A stretch of DNA of 34,070 nucleotides, taken from the IMG/VR virus record IMGVR_UViG_3300036985_004744, positions 1 to 34,070 of that record; one strand, given 5' to 3'. Source of the stretch: a virus. The notes beneath the pieces are model-generated. The model was given only the letters and a program-made list of their open reading frames with translations, ran no database searches and was not told the DNA's origin. Positions 1-7,295 of the stretch are shown here, in pieces (positions within the stretch are counted from its first letter, which is position 1; the number at the start of each line of letters is the position of its first letter). Position numbers and translations under genes: made by a program.

Positions 1-127
1 ACCTGTATGAGCTGCTCGCCCAGCGCCTGACCCAGTACGTCGAACCGTCGTTCGTCTCCGACGACATGCTGAGGGGGCACACCGACGAGGGTGAGGCACT
101 CGACATTTACGAGGAGAACTATGCGCC
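1..127. repeat. Left copy of 127-bp terminal direct repeat (circular-assembly overlap)
   Basis: These 127 bases are identical to the last 127 bases of the window. The length is an odd number typical of the largest k-mer used by common short-read assemblers, and merging the copies restores one continuous gene. I therefore read it as the overlap of a circular or circularly permuted molecule and not as a physical terminal repeat. Confidence 0.95.
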
Positions 128-539
128 TATCGAGAGGGTGGGTCTCATCACCAACGACCGCTGGGGGTTTGCCATTGGCTACTCTCCCGACGCCCTCGTC
201 GGCGCCGACGGGCTCGTCGAGGTCAAATCACGGAGAGGGAAATACCAGGTACAGACCATCCTCGCGAATGTGATGCCCGACGACTACCTGCTGCAGGTAC
301 AGACCGGGCTCCTCGTCAGCGAGCGCAGCTGGTGCGATTTCGTTTCGTTTTCCGCCGGTCTGCCCATGCTGACGCTGCGCATCCACCCAGACCCAGTCAT
401 CCTCGCCGCTATCGTCGACGCCGCCGCTGCGTTCCATGCTCGCCTCGACGAGGAGTATCAACGCATCGTCGAGGCAATGGCGTCGCCCGACTTCCGCCTG
501 ATTCCCACCGAGAGGAGAGACGACGGCATCAATATCTGA
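3..539 (+). CDS. YqaJ-like viral recombinase / exonuclease, C-terminal part (gene cut by window edge)
   Basis: Probable 5'-3' DNA exonuclease of the YqaJ (lambda-exonuclease-like, PD-(D/E)XK) family, which makes single-stranded ends for recombination. This piece is open from the window start in frame 3; its N-terminus lies at 33799-34070, and across the circular junction the whole protein is 227 residues, normal for the family. Visible motifs are GHTDEGEALDIYE (a conserved acidic helix), GYSPDALVGADGLVEVKS (the catalytic D...ExK core) and YLLQVQTGLLVSERSW (the glutamine-containing motif near the active site). The internal ATG at 66 is not the start. The next gene begins 43 bp downstream behind an AGGAGCAC leader, suggesting one early operon. 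Family assignment is strong; its role in this phage is inferred. Confidence 0.93.
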   Translation: MYELLAQRLTQYVEPSFVSDDMLRGHTDEGEALDIYEENYAPIERVGLITNDRWGFAIGYSPDALVGADGLVEVKSRRGKYQVQTILANVMPDDYLLQVQTGLLVSERSWCDFVSFSAGLPMLTLRIHPDPVILAAIVDAAAAFHARLDEEYQRIVEAMASPDFRLIPTERRDDGINI

Positions 540-582
540 GCACCGAGACAGCACACACCAACGACCACCAGGAGCACGCACC

Positions 583-1206
583 ATGACCACCAGCATCGAC
601 GTCGGGGCCACCATCGCCCCCAAGTCCGACCAACTCAATGCCGACGACCTCATCGTCGGACCGCGCGCCATCACCCTCACCGCCGTCAAAGCCCGCGCCA
701 GCACCGGGCAGGGAGACCAACCCATCGCGTTGTGCTTCGAGGGCGACAACGGAAAACCGTACCTGCCGTGTAAGTCGATGCGCCGGGTCCTCGTCCACTG
801 CTGGGGCCGCGACGGCGCCGCCTACGTCGGGCGCTCCCTCACCCTGTACCGCGACGAGACCGTCGCGTTCGGTGGCGCCACTGTGGGCGGTATCCGCATC
901 AGTCATATGAGCCACATCGACCGCGCGGTGACGATGTCCCTCACCGCGAGCAAGGCCTCGCGAAAGCCCTTCACCGTCAAACCGCTGGCGACGACGGCGC
1001 CGACGACAAAGAAGGCCGCGAGCGCTGAGGAGAAGGCCGCGAAAGCCCAGGCCGCGCTGGCCACCATCCTCGCCGACTTGGAGGGCACCGAGGACGTCGA
1101 CGCCGCCCTCGCCCGGCATGCCGACATGATTGCGCGCATCGCCGGTGTCATCCCCGACGCCCGCGCCATCGTCGACGCTGCCGTCGCTGCCCGTATCGCC
1201 CGCTGA
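583..1206 (+). CDS. Conserved-looking phage protein, possible recombination partner of YqaJ
   Basis: 207 residues, start ATG behind the leader ACCACCAGGAGCAC. The N-terminal ~130 residues look like a compact beta-rich domain: DDLIVGPRAITLTAVKA, then GDNGKPYLPCKSMRRVLV, YVGRSLTLYRD and GGIRISHMSHID. From memory, proteins with this pattern often sit next to YqaJ exonucleases in phages of high-GC Gram-negatives, but I know no proven function. The C-terminal ~70 residues are Lys/Ala-rich and helical after a TTAPTTKK linker. Its place directly after the exonuclease is where a single-strand annealing protein or ssDNA-binding partner is usually encoded, and no Erf, RecT or Rad52-like gene is visible elsewhere. 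A recombination role is inference from context. Confidence 0.85.
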   Translation: MTTSIDVGATIAPKSDQLNADDLIVGPRAITLTAVKARASTGQGDQPIALCFEGDNGKPYLPCKSMRRVLVHCWGRDGAAYVGRSLTLYRDETVAFGGATVGGIRISHMSHIDRAVTMSLTASKASRKPFTVKPLATTAPTTKKAASAEEKAAKAQAALATILADLEGTEDVDAALARHADMIARIAGVIPDARAIVDAAVAARIAR

Positions 1207-1230
1207 CACCTACCACCAGGAGCACACATT

Positions 1231-2130
1231 ATGACCGAGTCAATGTTCCCTATCGTCACCCATGACGCAGACCGCGAGCGCATCCGCGCCCGGGCCCGCC
1301 TCGCCCGCGATGTCCTCGCCGACCTGGAGGAGGCTGCCATCAGCGCCGCGAGTCGGCACGGCCACCAGGTCGACGCGCTGAAAACCGAGCTGGCCGAGGC
1401 TCAGCGTCAGCTGGCCACGCCCTCGCTGCCCTTCCCGGCCTCGATGGCCGTCGGCCTCGATGATATCCGCACCATCCTCGAGGAGGAAAAGCGCGGGGTC
1501 ATCGACGACCTCGTCGTCGTCGAGGACGGGCAGGTGCAGGTTATCGACACCATCCATCAGCTGCTCGCGCACATCATCGCCGTCGACACCGCATGGCCCG
1601 CGAGCGAGATGGAGTCGCTCCGTCGCCAGTTGCAGTTTGCGCAGGACGAGTTGCGCAAGGCCAACGCCGCCGCGCTGGCCAATGCCGAGGCCGAGGCCGA
1701 CCACCTCGCCGACATGGACGGGGACCTGCGACAGGCCGTGACCGAACTGATTGACAGCATGCGCTCCGTCGACGTGGCAGCTGCTCGCCTCGCCGACAAC
1801 GCCAACCCCACCGCCGCCATCATCGTCGTCGCTGAGGCCCTGCGAGAGCTGACCGGCCAGATTCTGGAGGACGGGGAGGGCGAGACGATGCGCGCGCTTG
1901 CCCTGGCCCGCGCTGACGCTGACCGCCTGGAAACCGAGCTTCATGCAATCGAGGCCGCATGCGAGGCCGCCGGCATGGCCGCGACGGTGGAGCGCGAGGA
2001 CATTCCCGCGTGGCTTGCCCTGCATCTCACCCCGCGAGCGGGGAAGGCCAAAGCCAAACGCAAGGCGAAGGAGCCCGCCGTCGAGGACGAGGCCGGTGAC
2101 GTCGCAGACGCAGGGGACCTCGATGCCTGA
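1231..2130 (+). CDS. Hypothetical coiled-coil protein
   Basis: 299 residues, ATG preceded by the same ACCACCAGGAGCACACA leader as the gene before it. Almost the whole protein is predicted by eye to be helical: long runs of Ala, Glu, Leu and Arg with heptad spacing, for example LKTELAEAQRQLA near residue 50 and SLRRQLQFAQDELRKA near residue 130. The C-terminus is a Lys-rich then acidic tail (KAKAKRKAKEP followed by EDEAGDVADAGDLDA). No enzyme motif is visible. The stop overlaps the next start. Being in the early operon with the exonuclease, it may act with DNA metabolism, but I do not recognise it. Confidence 0.8.
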   Translation: MTESMFPIVTHDADRERIRARARLARDVLADLEEAAISAASRHGHQVDALKTELAEAQRQLATPSLPFPASMAVGLDDIRTILEEEKRGVIDDLVVVEDGQVQVIDTIHQLLAHIIAVDTAWPASEMESLRRQLQFAQDELRKANAAALANAEAEADHLADMDGDLRQAVTELIDSMRSVDVAAARLADNANPTAAIIVVAEALRELTGQILEDGEGETMRALALARADADRLETELHAIEAACEAAGMAATVEREDIPAWLALHLTPRAGKAKAKRKAKEPAVEDEAGDVADAGDLDA

Positions 2131-2386
2131 GCAACTCACCCTTGACAATCGCGTGCTGCCCCCGCAGCTCGTCGTGACACTCGCCGCCCTGGAGCTGCGC
2201 GCCGGCCTGCGAGGCAGCATCCTCAGCGCGACCAACGTGGTGCGCGGACCAACGGGTAAATGGTGGATTCAGCTGCTCGTCGACGGACGCCGGCCGCTGG
2301 CCCTCATTGACCGGGTCGACCTCGAAGTCGCGGCGCAGGACCTTTTCCACCTCATCCACCACCGAGCACCACCGGGTGACGCATGA
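2123..2386 (+). CDS. Hypothetical small protein
   Basis: 87 residues. I chose the ATG at 2123 because it overlaps the end of the preceding gene; the reading frame is open further upstream, but that stretch only shadows the coiled-coil gene. The sequence reads as a small alpha/beta domain (LELRAGLRGSILSATN, then GPTGKWWIQLLVDGRRPLALIDRVDLE) with a His-rich C-terminal end. No known motif. Its stop overlaps the start of the next gene, so it is probably translated in the same early operon. Function unknown. Confidence 0.65.
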   Translation: MPEQLTLDNRVLPPQLVVTLAALELRAGLRGSILSATNVVRGPTGKWWIQLLVDGRRPLALIDRVDLEVAAQDLFHLIHHRAPPGDA

Positions 2387-2634
2387 GCCCCCGATGGGTT
2401 CTCGTGTGGGATGACGACGACACCCTCCGCCCGCCGGCGCTGCCCGTCCGGTGCTTGGAGGACGAGCTCGTCGGGCCAGCGCTGGACTTGAACCTCGCCG
2501 CAGAGAAGGAACGGGACAAGCAAAAGGCGGAGCGTCGGCGCTTGCTCGATTCGCGCAGACTGAGGCAACGCGCCGCCGAGCGTAGAGACGAGATCCGGCG
2601 CGCAATGCTCGCTGAGAAGATTGCGCAGCCATAG
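2383..2634 (+). CDS. Hypothetical small basic/acidic protein
   Basis: 83 residues, ATG overlapping the previous stop. The first third contains an acidic VWDDDDTL segment; the second half is a highly charged Arg/Lys/Glu helix (EKERDKQKAERRRLLDSRRL and on), likely a single long helix or coiled coil. No family recognised. It is the last gene before the hairpin terminator at 2660-2690, so it appears to end the early operon. The biased composition makes homology by eye impossible; coding status rests on the tight overlap and frame. Confidence 0.6.
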   Translation: MSPRWVLVWDDDDTLRPPALPVRCLEDELVGPALDLNLAAEKERDKQKAERRRLLDSRRLRQRAAERRDEIRRAMLAEKIAQP

Positions 2635-2659
2635 CGCAACAGACAGCGACGGAACAAAG

Positions 2660-2690
2660 GACGGGGCGTTGCGCTAGACGCCCCGTCTTT
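2660..2690 (+). terminator. Intrinsic terminator ending the early operon
   Basis: A perfect 10-bp stem, GACGGGGCGT / ACGCCCCGTC, encloses an 8-base loop and is followed at once by TTT. It lies in the 132-bp gap between the last small early gene and the primase gene. The U-tract is short, so some readthrough into the primase gene is likely. Confidence 0.8.
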
Positions 2691-2766
2691 CGTCCGGCAG
2701 TAGACTCCCCGCCACACACCCACCAGCGCGCTGCCCCACGACTGCAGCGCGCATCGAGGCCGACCA

Positions 2767-5076
2767 ATGAGATTCACCAAGCAGTCCGTCGACGACGTCA
2801 AAAGGGCCGCGAGCATGGCTGCAGTGGCGCGAGTGTTCTGCGCGCGCGTCAAACATGAGCACGGGGCGCATTATTCGGCGGTGTGCCCGTTCCATCAGGA
2901 TAGCAACCCGTCGCTGGACATCGACGAGGCGAAGGGCCTGTACATCTGCAGGGCATGCGGGGCCGGTGGCGACGCCCTGGTGATGATTGAGAAGCAGCGG
3001 GGCGTCGGGTTCGCCGAGGCCATCATGGAGCTGTCGACGATGACCGGCATCCCCCTCGTCGAGGTGGCCGACGAGGCCCCTCGCGTCGTCGCTGAGTGGC
3101 ACTACGTCGACGACGCTGGGCGCAAGGCCTACACCATCAAACGATGGGAACCGGGCAGGGGGCGCGACGGGAAAAGCAACGGCAAGCGAAAGTCCTACTC
3201 CCAGCACCTCGCCGACGGCATGCCGGGCAAGGCGCAGACCCAGCTGCCCTATCGCCTCCCTCAGCTCATCGAGGCTCGCAAGGCCGGGGCGTTCGTCGTC
3301 CTCGTCGAGGGCGAGAAGGCAGCAGACGCGGTCGTCGCCCTGGGCGTCGTCGCCACGACGTGGGCCGGTGGCACTGGTGCCGTCGGAGAGGGTGAGCGGA
3401 CGACGTGGACGCCTGCTTTCGCCGAGCATTTTCGGGGCGCGCACATTGCCCTGTGGCCCGACAACGACGAGGTTGGCAAGGCCGCGATGGGGCGCATCAT
3501 GCAAGTCCTCGACGGGGTCGCTGCCGAGGTAGTGCTCATCGAAACGAGCATGAACATGAAGGGCGCCGACGCCTGCGACTGGGTGAGCGCAGGCGGGACT
3601 CGCGATGCCTTGCAAGGGCTCATCCTCGAAGCCCGCAAGGCAGCAACCTCGCGCGTCGTCACGCCTGCCCCACCACCCACCAGTGGCCATGCCGACTACC
3701 TCACCGACAGCGGCAATGCCGAGCGCTTTGTCCGCATGCATGGGCAGGACTTTCGCTTCCTCGTCGACGCTGGCCGGTGGATGCACTGGACCGGGTCATG
3801 CTGGGACCTCGACGGCGACGCCGCTGCATTGCATGCGACCAAACTTGTCGCACGCAGCTGGCGCGTGGACTCCGTCGCCGAGGCCGACCAGACCGAGGGG
3901 TTGAAGCTGCGCCGCCATGCCGACCGCAGCGAGGCCGCGCCCAGGCGGGCCGCAATGCTGACGCTGGCCGCAAGCGAGGAGGGCATCGCGGTCTCGTCCG
4001 CCGACCTCGACAAGGACCCCGAAATCCTGAACGTCCTGAACGGCACCATCGACCTACGCACCGGCACCCTCCGAAAGCATGACCGCCGGGACCTATGCAC
4101 CAAGATAGTGCTCGTAGACTTCGACCCCGCTGCGCAGTGCCCGGTGTTCGACGCATTCCTCGCTGAGATTCTCCCCATCGAGGAGACCCGCGAGTACCTG
4201 GGGAGGTGCGTCGGGTACGCTGCCACCGGCGTCATCCGCGAACATTTTTTTCCGGTGCTGTGGGGTCAGACCGGGCGCAATGGCAAGGGCACGTTTATCG
4301 AGGCCGTTTTCGCCTCCCTGGGCCCCTATGCCACCGCCCTCCCCAACGACGTCATCATCGAGTCGAGGTCTGACCCACATCCCAACATGTTTGCCCAGCT
4401 CAAGGGGGTGAGGATGGGCGTCGTGGCCGAGCTCAGGCCGACGGACAAACTGAACGAGGGGATGCTGAAAAAGCTGAGCGGCGGGGACAGCATCCGCGCG
4501 CGCTACATGGGCGGGGAGTTTTTTACGTTCACGCCCAGCCAAAAGATGTTCCTGCAGACCAACTACAAGCCCAGGGTTCGAGGTGGGGACCCGGCGTTGT
4601 GGGCACGGATGCGCGTGATTCCGTTTGGCGTCTCGTTCGTCGGCCGCGAGGACCTCGGGCTCAAGGCCCGCATCCACGCCGAGCTGCCCGGCCTCCTCGC
4701 CCGTATCGTCCGGTGGTCCCTCGACTGGCGGCAGCTGGGCCTCACCCCCCCGCAGGAGGTCGTCGACGCCACTGCCGAATACCGCGAGGAGTCCGACCGG
4801 GTGGGCCAGTTCCTCGAGGAAAGGACCGAGAAGGCCCCCATGGCCCGCTGCCCAGCCGGTGCGCTGTGGCGCGCGTTCCGCACCTGGTGCGAGGAAAGAG
4901 GCGAAAGCGCAGGGGGCCAAAATGCTTTCTTTGTGGAAGTCAAGTCGCGCGGTTTTTCGGCCGTCAAAGTCAGTGGCGAGCGCCGCTACCAAGGGCTGCA
5001 GCTGCGTTCGGGGGTATCGTCCGATGGGTCGATATCGCCCTCGGGGAGCGTGAACGTAGAAGATCCATGGGCTTAG
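2767..5076 (+). CDS. P4-type primase-helicase (zinc finger, TOPRIM, D5-type ATPase)
   Basis: 769-residue replication initiator combining primase and helicase. The CHC2-type zinc finger is at residues 40-64 (C40, H43, C61, C64). The TOPRIM core follows, with VLVEGEK (E181, E183) and the acidic pair in WPDND (D232, D234). A D5_N-like segment carries LNVLNGTIDLRTG at ~421-433, and the superfamily 3 helicase ATPase has Walker A GQTGRNGKGTF (500-510), Walker B-like GVVAEL (551-556) and the sensor LQTNYKP around N599. This order matches phage P4 alpha and its relatives, which bind iterons at their origin, prime and unwind DNA. The iteron array begins 23 bp downstream, a strong contextual match. No phage DNA polymerase is present, so host polymerase would be needed. 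The C-terminal ~100 residues (LWRAFRTWCEE) look like the usual winged-helix DNA-binding end. Confidence 0.95.
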   Translation: MRFTKQSVDDVKRAASMAAVARVFCARVKHEHGAHYSAVCPFHQDSNPSLDIDEAKGLYICRACGAGGDALVMIEKQRGVGFAEAIMELSTMTGIPLVEVADEAPRVVAEWHYVDDAGRKAYTIKRWEPGRGRDGKSNGKRKSYSQHLADGMPGKAQTQLPYRLPQLIEARKAGAFVVLVEGEKAADAVVALGVVATTWAGGTGAVGEGERTTWTPAFAEHFRGAHIALWPDNDEVGKAAMGRIMQVLDGVAAEVVLIETSMNMKGADACDWVSAGGTRDALQGLILEARKAATSRVVTPAPPPTSGHADYLTDSGNAERFVRMHGQDFRFLVDAGRWMHWTGSCWDLDGDAAALHATKLVARSWRVDSVAEADQTEGLKLRRHADRSEAAPRRAAMLTLAASEEGIAVSSADLDKDPEILNVLNGTIDLRTGTLRKHDRRDLCTKIVLVDFDPAAQCPVFDAFLAEILPIEETREYLGRCVGYAATGVIREHFFPVLWGQTGRNGKGTFIEAVFASLGPYATALPNDVIIESRSDPHPNMFAQLKGVRMGVVAELRPTDKLNEGMLKKLSGGDSIRARYMGGEFFTFTPSQKMFLQTNYKPRVRGGDPALWARMRVIPFGVSFVGREDLGLKARIHAELPGLLARIVRWSLDWRQLGLTPPQEVVDATAEYREESDRVGQFLEERTEKAPMARCPAGALWRAFRTWCEERGESAGGQNAFFVEVKSRGFSAVKVSGERRYQGLQLRSGVSSDGSISPSGSVNVEDPWA

Positions 5077-5456
5077 CGGTTTTTGGCTTTTATATACATG
5101 GACAGACTGGACAGACTGGACAGATGTCAAAATATGAGTCTGTCCAGGCTAAACCGGCATCAGGGAGCCGTTTTGGACAGGCTGGACAGACTGGACAGAC
5201 TTTTACAGGTTTTTGCTGCGTAGAGAGCGCGAGAAGTGTCTCACCCCACCTCCGTTTTGGGGCTCTTTTTCAGAGAGCGACTTTTTGGGAAAAGTCTGTC
5301 CAGTCTGTCCAGAACAAGAAAATAAAGGCTTTGCAAAGCGCTAGAACCGTGGACAGACTTTGAAAAACCGCCCTGTCCAAGTCTGTCCACCTGTCCAGCG
5401 CCGTCGCGGCAAAGCACCACATGAACAACCACTGAACAAAACGAGGGCCGTAACGC
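5077..5456. other. 380-bp non-coding region with iterons: candidate replication origin
   Basis: This is the only gene-free stretch longer than 300 bases. It is visibly richer in A and T than its surroundings and holds direct and inverted copies of a 9-bp word (listed separately), plus the perfect 12-bp palindrome GCTTTGCAAAGC at 5328-5339. A TATATA run lies at its left edge (5091-5096). One + strand frame stays open across part of it but runs out of phase through the primase gene and shows no protein-like composition. Adjacent to a P4-type initiator, an origin is the best reading; an operator array controlling the flanking genes is the alternative. Confidence 0.7.
5099..5397. repeat. Iteron array, ~13 copies of TGGACAGAC in both orientations
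   Basis: Forward copies (TGGACAGAC, last base or two variable) start at 5099, 5108, 5117, 5174, 5183, 5192 and 5350. Reverse copies (GTCTGTCCA or a close variant) start at 5138, 5294, 5303, 5371, 5381 and about 5389. The two triplets at 5099 and 5174 and the pair at 5294 are exactly head-to-tail at 9-bp spacing. The last copies are degenerate. I noticed only isolated partial matches to the word elsewhere in the genome. Confidence 0.9.
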
Positions 5457-5741
5457 ATGACCGCACCCCTGACCGACTACCAGCTCCGCCACCTGCGCAG
5501 CCTCATCGAGCGCGAGCGCACCAGTTCCGGCGAGACCGCCGCCGGAATCCTGCTTGCCGCTGCCCTCGCCCGCCTGCAGCACTGCGAGCGCAGGCTCGCC
5601 CAGGCCGAGGGTCTGGCGGTGGCGCTGCGCTACTATGCTGCCCGCGAATACAGCAGCCGCACCGCGCCGGACTCCGCTATCCAATGGCACGCAGACAAAG
5701 CCCTCGCCGCCTGGGCCCGCATCGAGGGGCAGGAGCCATGA
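5457..5741 (+). CDS. Hypothetical helical protein
   Basis: 94 residues. It begins right after the iteron region with a weak GAGGG ribosome site about 12 bases upstream of the ATG. It reads as a three-helix domain: LTDYQLRHLRSLIERE, then TAAGILLAAALARLQHCERRLAQAEG, then a third helix ending in HADKALAAWARIEGQ. No recognisable motif or membrane segment. The stop overlaps the start of the zinc-ribbon gene, opening a chain of overlapping small genes that runs to the RusA-like candidate. Function unknown. Confidence 0.7.
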   Translation: MTAPLTDYQLRHLRSLIERERTSSGETAAGILLAAALARLQHCERRLAQAEGLAVALRYYAAREYSSRTAPDSAIQWHADKALAAWARIEGQEP

Positions 5742-5986
5742 CCGACGACAATATGCCCAGGTGGGTCCACACCTGCTCGCGGTGCGGGGTGACCGAGCCG
5801 ACCGACCGCTGCGAGGAGGAGTGCCCGGTGTGCCAGGTGGCGATGGCCGCCGACAAGCTGCAGCCCCCGCCGGACGCCGACGAGCTGGCCCGCAAGCAGC
5901 GCGTCGTCGATGCCATTGGGGTCTACATGAGCAAGCCCGCCAAGCCCATCATCCCCCGCCGGTGGCGCCGCCCGGGGTTCCGATGA
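5738..5986 (+). CDS. Small zinc-ribbon protein
   Basis: 82 residues; the ATG at 5738 overlaps the previous stop. Two Cys pairs, CSRC at about residue 13 and CPVC at about residue 30, form a likely four-cysteine zinc ribbon, with an extra Cys (RCEEEC) between them. After a Pro-rich turn comes a helix (ADELARKQRVVDAIGVYMS) and a basic end, RRWRRPGFR, which could contact nucleic acid. Small zinc-ribbon proteins of this kind are common in phage replication regions and rarely have known roles. The zinc site is seen; DNA binding is inferred. Confidence 0.7.
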   Translation: MTDDNMPRWVHTCSRCGVTEPTDRCEEECPVCQVAMAADKLQPPPDADELARKQRVVDAIGVYMSKPAKPIIPRRWRRPGFR

Positions 5987-6132
5987 CCCTCGGACTCATC
6001 GCCCTCGTCGGCGCCATCGCCATCGGTGGTGCCCTCGGGGTCGTCGCCGCCTGCGAGGCCGTCGACGATGCCCTCCGCTCCCGCCGCCGCCAGCGCGCCC
6101 TCGACTCCTTCACCCCCCGCGAGGACCGATGA
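5983..6132 (+). CDS. Small single-pass membrane protein
   Basis: 49 residues, ATG overlapping the previous stop and its own stop overlapping the next start. Residues ~3-24 (LGLIALVGAIAIGGALGVVA) form one hydrophobic transmembrane helix, followed by a charged, Arg-rich cytoplasmic-type tail (RSRRRQRALD). It is far from the lysis genes, so a holin role is not suggested by position. It may anchor replication proteins or alter the membrane, but nothing in the sequence decides this. Confidence 0.6.
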   Translation: MTLGLIALVGAIAIGGALGVVAACEAVDDALRSRRRQRALDSFTPREDR

Positions 6133-6776
6133 GCACGACACACCCGACTCTGACCGCCCGCATCGACGTCACCCTGCTGCGAGGCCAGAACAACCGCGAG
6201 CACCACCGGGTCCGCGCGGCGAGAGTCGCCGCCGAGCGCCTGGCCACCCTTGCCGCCCTGGCTGCTGGTGACTGGCGAGGTGACCCGGTGTCGCTGCGCA
6301 GGCCTGAGCTGGGCGCGCGCGTCACCCTCGTCCGCCCCTTTGTGTCCACGCCCCTCGACGGCGACAACCTGAGCGCAGCCTTCAAGGCCCCGCGCGATGC
6401 CGTCGCCCAGTTCCTCGGGGTCGATGACGCAAGCGACCGGCTGCATTGGGTCTACCTGCAGTCCCCCGCCGTCGTCACCGGCAAGTCGAAGAAACCGGGC
6501 CGGACCCGCGCGAGCACCGACCACGACACCCGCCCCCTGCTGCGCATCGAGGTGATGCCCGTCGCGAACATCGACCCGCAGGCCGAGGCCCTCGCCCAGG
6601 CCGAGGACCGCGAGTGGGCCCTCGGGGTCCAAGTCGTCGCGCAGGCCGCGAGGCTGAAGCTGGCGGAGGCTGTCGTCGACGAGGCCCGCTATGGACAGCC
6701 GACGCTCGCTATGCGCCAAGTTCTCGCCGCCTGGGACGCGGTGCCGGGTGATGCCGCCCCCGTTGACCTCGGGTGA
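6129..6776 (+). CDS. RusA-like Holliday junction resolvase candidate
   Basis: 215 residues, ATG overlapping the preceding stop. The central segment has the RusA-type pattern: PLDGDNL (D77, D79), then K86 and D90 within FKAPRDAV, and GVDD (D99, D100) followed by a beta strand LHWVYLQ. In RusA the equivalent acidic residues bind metal and cut four-way junctions, and the conserved lysine is also needed. Spacing between DNL and the lysine is three residues longer than in E. coli RusA, so this would be a divergent branch. The C-terminal third is helical. It ends the replication region just ahead of a terminator and the terminase genes, a usual place for a resolvase that clears branched DNA before packaging. 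Confidence 0.5.
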   Translation: MSTTHPTLTARIDVTLLRGQNNREHHRVRAARVAAERLATLAALAAGDWRGDPVSLRRPELGARVTLVRPFVSTPLDGDNLSAAFKAPRDAVAQFLGVDDASDRLHWVYLQSPAVVTGKSKKPGRTRASTDHDTRPLLRIEVMPVANIDPQAEALAQAEDREWALGVQVVAQAARLKLAEAVVDEARYGQPTLAMRQVLAAWDAVPGDAAPVDLG

Positions 6777-6821
6777 CGGCGCTGTCACCGTCGAGGTGCG
6801 CAGCCTAAGCAACAGCGTGTG

Positions 6822-6866
6822 GGCCTCGCCTCTGCAATTCCGCAGGGGTGGGGCCTGGTCTTTTTT
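6822..6866 (+). terminator. Intrinsic terminator between replication and packaging genes
   Basis: A 14-bp stem with three G-U pairs (arms GGCCTCGCCTCTGC at 6822-6835 and GCAGGGGTGGGGCC at 6842-6855) closes a 6-base loop and is followed by TGGTC and six T residues. It lies in the 132-bp gap before the small-terminase candidate and separates early or middle transcription from the late genes. Confidence 0.8.
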
Positions 6867-6908
6867 GGCGCCGCGACATGCCGCGCGCAATGTGGCAGCA
6901 TCGGCAGA

Positions 6909-7295
6909 ATGGCGTCACGACGCGACATCTTTGACCTGGGCGCGAAACCCGCACCCAAGGGCCGACCCACCGCCGATGTCCCCGGCGACGCATGGACGCC
7001 GCGCGCGCCCGTCGTCGACGACGATGAGGACGGGCGCTCTTTCGACGAGGCCGCCGACGACATCCAGCGCCTGGCCGCCGGCAACCGCGCACACTACGTC
7101 CATGAGCTCGAGCTGCTCGCGGTAGCATGGCGCACCGACCTCTCCCTCGCCGCGACCTCCGCGCGCGCGGTGATGCACCTCCTTTCGCTGGCCGGCGGCG
7201 GACCTGAGAAACGACCACGGCCCCCGGTCGAGGTCGAGGACGGGGCCGACACCGACGTTCCGGACTGGACGCCCAGGGTGAAGCGTGACGGCTGA
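6909..7295 (+). CDS. Small terminase subunit candidate
   Basis: 128 residues from the ATG at 6909; an upstream ATG in frame (6819) lies inside the terminator hairpin and is rejected. N-terminus MASRRDIFDLGAKP, then an acidic stretch (DDDEDGRSFDEAADD) and a helical core with HYVHELELLAVAWRTDL and ATSARAVMHLLSLAGG, ending in an acidic, Pro-rich tail. No clear helix-turn-helix can be scored by eye. The assignment rests on size and on direct overlap with the large terminase gene, where the DNA-recognition subunit is normally encoded. Confidence 0.45.
   Translation: MASRRDIFDLGAKPAPKGRPTADVPGDAWTPRAPVVDDDEDGRSFDEAADDIQRLAAGNRAHYVHELELLAVAWRTDLSLAATSARAVMHLLSLAGGGPEKRPRPPVEVEDGADTDVPDWTPRVKRDG

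Noticed and set aside
5099-5397. The 9-bp repeats as a CRISPR array
   Set aside because: Repeats are far too short, occur in both orientations and are often without any spacer; no cas genes are present.
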